Shown here one piece after another: positions 60,377 through 64,000 of a stretch of 64,000 nucleotides of DNA. The stretch spans positions 1 to 64,000 of the forward strand of contig DASQFD010000021.1 of assembly GCA_035633255.1 (NCBI GenBank), in the 5' to 3' direction. The notes under the pieces were generated by a model. The model saw only the letters and a list, made by a program, of their open reading frames with translations. It ran no database searches and had not been told where the DNA came from. The position numbers were made by a program, and so were the translations under genes. This stretch comes from DASQFD01 sp035633255 (GTDB lineage Bacteria > Actinomycetota > Actinomycetes > Actinomycetales > Dermatophilaceae). The number at the start of each line of letters is the position of its first letter. Within the stretch, counting starts at the first letter, position 1.

Positions 60377-61084
60377 TCAGCCCGCCGGGGGCTTGCGCAG
60401 CACGTAGCCGACGCCGCGCTTGGTGTGGATGAGCGGCGGCAGGCCGTCGGTGTCGATCTTGCGCCGGAGGTAGGAGATGTAGGACTCCACGATGCCGCTC
60501 TCGCCCCGGAAGTCGTAGTCCCACACGTGGTCGAGGATCTGCACCTTGGAGAGCACGCGGTTGGGGTTGAGCATGAGGTAGCGCAGCAGCTTGAACTCGG
60601 TGGGGGAGACGTCGACGGCGCGGCCGGCGCGGCGCACCTCGTGGGAGTCCTCGTCGAGCTCGAGGTCCTCGAAGCGCAGGGAGGCGCTGTCGTCGACCTC
60701 GTCGCGGGTGCGGCGCAGCACGGCGCGGATGCGCGCGACGACCTCCTCGAGGCTGAACGGCTTGGTGACGTAGTCGTCGCCGCCGACGGTCAGCCCCTTG
60801 ACCTTGTCGTCGAGGCTGTCACGGGCGGTCACGAAGACGATGGGCAGGCGCCGGCCGGAGTCGCGCAGCCGCCGGGTGACGGTGAAGCCGTCCATGTCGG
60901 GGAGCATGACGTCGAGGACCACGAGGTCGGGGTCGTGGTCGCCGGCCAGCTTGATCGCGGTGGCGCCGTCCTCGGCGACGTGGACCTCGAAGCCGGCGAA
61001 GCGCAGCGAGGTGGCGAGCAGCTCACGGATGTTCGGCTCGTCCTCGACGACGAGGAGGCGGGCCTCGGGGGTTGCGATGGTCAC
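60377..61084 (-). CDS. OmpR-family response regulator, PhoP/TrcR-like
   Basis: The GTG at 61084 is preferred because GGGGGAGA lies 9 nt upstream; the GTG at 61093 falls directly on that site. The protein is 235 aa. The receiver domain has the acidic pair VVEDEPNIRE, phospho-Asp in VVLDVMLPDMDGF, and VTKPFSLEEVVARIRAVLRR. The winged-helix domain has LSPTEF-like VSPTEFKLLRYLMLNPNRVLS and ESYISYLRRKID, ending RGVGYVLRKP. The whole resembles mycobacterial PhoP. It probably controls the operon it leads, including the HtrA protease. Confidence 0.9.
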   Translation of the reverse strand: MTIATPEARLLVVEDEPNIRELLATSLRFAGFEVHVAEDGATAIKLAGDHDPDLVVLDVMLPDMDGFTVTRRLRDSGRRLPIVFVTARDSLDDKVKGLTVGGDDYVTKPFSLEEVVARIRAVLRRTRDEVDDSASLRFEDLELDEDSHEVRRAGRAVDVSPTEFKLLRYLMLNPNRVLSKVQILDHVWDYDFRGESGIVESYISYLRRKIDTDGLPPLIHTKRGVGYVLRKPPAG

Positions 61085-61169
61085 GGAGTTCACTCTCCCC
61101 CGTGTTGCTGGGAGTTGCCTGTATGCCGTCTGCGAGTCTCTCGGGAAGCCGTCGGGGGGGAGGGGGTGG

Positions 61170-61685
61170 TCACGGCAGGAGTGGTCGGGAGGCGAGCAGG
61201 CGCGCGCGGGGGAGGCCCTTGGTCTGGTCGGGCTTGCGGATCATCCGCTCGAAGGCGACGTGGACGTCGGCGAGGGCCTCCAGGTCCCGCACCAGCCGGG
61301 GGACGTGCGCGGCCGGCAGGACGTCGTCGAGCTCGGCGAGGCACTCGCCCAGCGCCTCCTGGAGGGCGTCGAGGTGGGCCCGGCCGTCCGCGGTGAGCGT
61401 GAGCAGCATGGCGCGCGCGTCGCGCGGGTGCGGCAGGTCCGCGAGGTGGCCCTGGGCCAGCAGCCGGCGCACGTGCGCGTGGGCCGCCTGGCGGGAGACG
61501 CGCAGCTCCTCGTACAGCCAGCTGACGGTCACGCCGCCGCCGGACGCGCGGCGCAGGACGACGAGGTCGACCCCGCGAGCGGGCGTGCCGGCGGCGGCCC
61601 GGAAGAGGCGCTCGAGCTCGTCGTGCGCCAGCAGCATGAGGTGAAGGAGGTCGAACTCGTCCCGCTCGGGAGGCACGTGCAGCAT
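61170..61685 (-). CDS. MarR-family transcriptional regulator
   Basis: The 171-aa protein starts MLHVPPERDEFDLLHLMLLAHDELERLFR. It has a winged-helix core: VSWLYEELRVSRQAAHAHVRRLLAQGHLADLPHPRDARAMLLTLTADGRAHLDAL, which includes the recognition helix and the DxR wing motif. Expected length for MarR. No ribosome site is clear, so it may be leaderless. No obvious target gene is adjacent, though it lies between the two-component genes and the XPB helicase. Confidence 0.78.
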   Translation of the reverse strand: MLHVPPERDEFDLLHLMLLAHDELERLFRAAAGTPARGVDLVVLRRASGGGVTVSWLYEELRVSRQAAHAHVRRLLAQGHLADLPHPRDARAMLLTLTADGRAHLDALQEALGECLAELDDVLPAAHVPRLVRDLEALADVHVAFERMIRKPDQTKGLPRARLLASRPLLP

Positions 61686-61815
61686 CCGGAGAGTCTGGGT
61701 CCGGCGCCGCCCGCGCCCGCCCGGTTTTCCACAGCTTTCCAGAGCCCGGAGGTCCGCAGCACGGCCGCGCGCGCCGGGACGGTAGGTCTGTCGTGACGCG
61801 CCGGCGCCAGCGCCG

Positions 61816-61864
61816 GCGTTCCGAGCGGGGGACCGGCGCCCGCGTTCCGAGCGGGGGACCGGCG
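61816..61864. repeat. 23-bp direct repeat, two copies
   Basis: GCGTTCCGAGCGGGGGACCG plus GCG occurs at 61816-61838 and 61842-61864, separated by 3 bp, between the MarR gene and the end of the XPB gene. Confidence 0.85.
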
Positions 61865-61877
61865 GCCACGCCGCGGG

Positions 61878-63515
61878 TCAGGTGAGGTCGGCGGCGTCGA
61901 CGATGCGGTAGGAGTAGCCCTGCTCGGCGAGGAAGCGCTGGCGGTGGGCGGCGAACTCCGCGTCGACGGTGTCCCGCGCGACCACGGTGTAGAAGTGCGC
62001 GGTGCGGCCGTCGACCTTCGGGCGGAGCAGGCGACCGAGCCGCTGCGCCTCCTCCTGCCTGGAGCCGAACGTGCCGCTGACCTGGATCGCCACCGTCGCC
62101 TCCGGCAGGTCCACGGAGAAGTTCGCCACCTTGGACACCACGAGCAGGTCGACCTCGCCGGACCGGAACGCCGCGAAGAGCCGCTGCCGCTCCGCCACCG
62201 TCGTCTCACCCGTGATGACCTCGGCGCCCAGCCGCTCCGACACCTCGGCGAGCTGGTCGAGGTACTGGCCGATGACCAGGGTCGGCTCGCCGCGGTGCCG
62301 CTCGACCAGCCGGTCGACCACCGCCAGCTTGGCGTCGCTGCACGAGGCCAGGCGGTAGCGCTCCTCCGGCTCGGCGACGGCATACGCCATCCGTTGGCCG
62401 TCCGGCAGCGCGACCCGCACCTCCACGCATTCGGCCGGCGCGATCCAGCCCTGGTTCTCGATGTCCTTCCACGGGGCGTCGAAGCGCTTGGGGCCGATGA
62501 GGGAGAAGACGTCGGACTCCCGCCCGTCCTCGCGCACCAGCGTGGCCGTCAGCCCCAGGCGGCGGCGGGCCTGCAGGTCCGCCGTCATCCGGAAGACGGG
62601 CGCCGGGAGCAGGTGGACCTCGTCGTAGACGATCAGGCCCCAGTCCCGCGCGTCCAGCAGGTCCAGGTGCGGGTAGGCGCCCTTGCGGCGGGTGGTGAGC
62701 ACCTGGTAGGTGGCGATCGTGACCGGGCGGACCTCCTTGCGCGAGCCGGAGTACTCCCCGATCTCCTCCTCGGTCAAGGTGGTGCGGCGGAGCAGCTCGT
62801 CCTTCCACTGCCGGGCGGCCACGGTGTTGGTGACCAGGACCAGGGTCGTCGACCCCGCCAGCGCCATCGCGGCGGCACCCACGAGGGTCTTGCCCGCCCC
62901 GCAGGGCAGTACGACGACGCCCGAACCCCCGTGCCAGAACCCCTCCGCGGCCTGGGACTGGTAGGGCCGCAGGTCCCAGCCGTCGCGCCGCAGCTCGATC
63001 GGGTGCGCCTCGCCGTCGACGTACCCGGCCTCGTCCTCGGCCGGCCAGCCCGCCTTGAGCAGCTCCTGCTTGAGGTGGCCCCGCTCGCTGGGGTGGACCA
63101 GGACGGTGTCGGCGTCCACCCGGTCACCGAGCAGCGGCCGGACCCGCCTGCCGCGCACCACCTCCTCGAGCACCGCCCGGTCGGTCGTGCGGAGCACGAG
63201 CCGGTCCTCGTCGTCCTTGGCGAGCACCAGCCGGCCGTACCGGTCCATGGTGTCGGCGACGTCGACGAGCAGGGCGTGCGGCACGGCATACCGGCTGAAG
63301 GTCAGGAGCGCGTCGACCACCTGCTCGGCGTCGTGCCCCGCCGCCCGCGCGTTCCACAGGCCGAGCGGGGTCACGCGGTAGGTGTGCACGTGCTCGGGCG
63401 CCCGCTCGAGCTCGGCGAAGGGGGCGATGGCGCGCCGTGCCTCGTCGGCGCGCGGGTGCGCCACCTCGAGGAGGAGGGTCTTGTCGCTCTGGACGATCAG
63501 GGGCCCGTCGGTCAC
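61878..63515 (-). CDS. DNA repair helicase, XPB family
   Basis: The 545-aa protein has an N-terminal non-helicase part (about 1-170). The superfamily 2 motifs are LRPYQSQAAEGF (Q-like), Walker A PCGAGKT, TIATYQVLT (Ia-II), DEVH in IVYDEVHLLPA, LGLTATLVREDGRE, VIGQYLDQLAEVSERLG, and the C-terminal QRLGRLLRPK (motif VI). This matches bacterial XPB as found in mycobacteria. It unwinds DNA, probably in repair. It lies 14 bp after the DUF4190-type gene. No Bax1 nuclease partner is seen in the window. Confidence 0.9.
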   Translation of the reverse strand: MTDGPLIVQSDKTLLLEVAHPRADEARRAIAPFAELERAPEHVHTYRVTPLGLWNARAAGHDAEQVVDALLTFSRYAVPHALLVDVADTMDRYGRLVLAKDDEDRLVLRTTDRAVLEEVVRGRRVRPLLGDRVDADTVLVHPSERGHLKQELLKAGWPAEDEAGYVDGEAHPIELRRDGWDLRPYQSQAAEGFWHGGSGVVVLPCGAGKTLVGAAAMALAGSTTLVLVTNTVAARQWKDELLRRTTLTEEEIGEYSGSRKEVRPVTIATYQVLTTRRKGAYPHLDLLDARDWGLIVYDEVHLLPAPVFRMTADLQARRRLGLTATLVREDGRESDVFSLIGPKRFDAPWKDIENQGWIAPAECVEVRVALPDGQRMAYAVAEPEERYRLASCSDAKLAVVDRLVERHRGEPTLVIGQYLDQLAEVSERLGAEVITGETTVAERQRLFAAFRSGEVDLLVVSKVANFSVDLPEATVAIQVSGTFGSRQEEAQRLGRLLRPKVDGRTAHFYTVVARDTVDAEFAAHRQRFLAEQGYSYRIVDAADLT

Positions 63516-63529
63516 CGGGGGGCGGCCGG

Positions 63530-64000
63530 TCAGTACGAGCCGGGGGCCGGGAGGGAGGAGCCGGCGCCGGCGATGAGGACGGCGGCGATGACGCCGAAGG
63601 CGAGCAGGGTCGCGACGATGCCGACGGCGAAGGCGATCCAGCCGTTGCGGGCCATCCGGGCCGAGCCGGCCGGGTCGCTCGACTGCCGGGCCAGGGCGAT
63701 CGCGCCGAACACGGCGGCCGGGATCAGGAACAGCCCGCCGCAGAAGACCACCAGGATCAGGGAGACGATGAGCAGCGTCAGCGCGCTGCCGTTGGTGCGC
63801 CCGCGGGCGGGGTAGCCGGGTGCCCCGCCACCGTAGGGGTATGCTGGCTGCCCGCCGTACTGGCCGGGCGCGCCGTATGCCGGCTGCTCGCCGTACTGGC
63901 CGGGCGCGCCGTACGGCTGCGGTGCTGCGTAAGGGACCGGCTCCCCGCCGTACGGCGCCGCCGGGGGCTCGTACGCCGGCGGCTGGGCGCCGTAGGGCGC
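63530..64000 (-). CDS. DUF4190-type membrane protein with Pro/Tyr/Gly-rich N-terminus (partial)
   Basis: The frame is open from the window edge (64000) to the stop at 63530, 156 codons, with the start outside the window. The N-terminal part is low complexity with repeats like APGQYGEQPAYG. The C-terminal part has two membrane segments (LTLLIVSLILVVFCGGLFLIPAAVFGAIAL and GWIAFAVGIVATLLAFGVIAAVLIAG) around SDPAGSARMARN, as in actinobacterial DUF4190 proteins. Function unknown. Confidence 0.75.
   Translation of the reverse strand, partial: APYGAQPPAYEPPAAPYGGEPVPYAAPQPYGAPGQYGEQPAYGAPGQYGGQPAYPYGGGAPGYPARGRTNGSALTLLIVSLILVVFCGGLFLIPAAVFGAIALARQSSDPAGSARMARNGWIAFAVGIVATLLAFGVIAAVLIAGAGSSLPAPGSY

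Overview
The window is very GC-rich, by eye a little over 70 percent. It has dense G/C-ending codons, many GTG starts and many start/stop overlaps of the GTGA or ATGA type. Gene content is that of a high-GC Gram-positive actinobacterium: a DUF3263 protein, a WXG100 protein, HrcA/CIRCE control of groEL, a bacterial XPB helicase, DUF3349 and DUF2339 proteins, and a crtEIB/crtTU carotenoid locus. I would guess the order Micrococcales (Intrasporangiaceae or Ornithinimicrobiaceae), but no rRNA is present to prove it.

Layout. Positions 1-8243 hold a minus-strand cluster of five unrecognised genes, two of them giants of 1302 and 990 aa. They form two apparent transcription units, each preceded by the same 87-bp sequence. 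Next come a 5'-truncated ISAs1-family insertion sequence and a LURP-one-type gene that it cuts (8398-9627). Positions 9980-12874 are a DUF6325 / SHOCT / arylsulfatase / SHOCT gene set. Positions 12907-15408 hold a TetR-DUF429 fusion divergent from an oxidoreductase, with two matching 13-bp palindromes between them. Positions 15392-23537 carry a shortened methyltransferase, a SRPBCC protein, a broken SDR gene, crtY, DUF2945, TspO, two further SDRs and gabT. Positions 23582-28365 hold a solute-binding/VWA protein, an MFS transporter and an acyl-CoA dehydrogenase. A molybdate operon (regulator-modA-modB-modC) lies at 28468-31695, then a GDSL hydrolase overlapping ung, an ornithine-decarboxylase-like gene with an MFS exporter, a HAD phosphatase, DUF3263, DUF3349, a frameshifted Pit phosphate transporter, and groEL behind two CIRCE operators (40362-42169). 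Positions 42310-48804 are mixed housekeeping genes (PhyH, PhoD, WXG100, DUF4031-Nudix, HD, DUF2339). Positions 48940-57303 are the carotenoid/isoprenoid locus: crtT-crtU converging on crtE-crtI-crtB-Rieske, then a START-like gene and idi. The end (57300-64000) holds a two-component system with an HtrA protease, a MarR regulator, an XPB helicase and a DUF4190-type membrane protein cut by the window edge.

How the genes work together. idi, crtE, crtB, crtI, crtY (31 kb away from the rest) and crtU are enough in principle to make an aromatic carotenoid of the isorenieratene type from isoprenoid precursors. The response regulator, sensor kinase, HtrA protease and Idi genes are contiguous and look like one envelope-stress transcript that continues into isoprenoid supply. 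The mod genes form a complete importer with its own Mop-domain regulator.

Two sequence-scale signals stand out. The heptamer GGCATAC/GTATGCC occurs about 47 times, roughly equally on both strands and in every reading frame, several times more than composition predicts; it is absent from 2.7 to 11.1 kb. At least eleven genes start 6-7 nt after a TANNNT-like (-10) hexamer, which indicates leaderless mRNAs.
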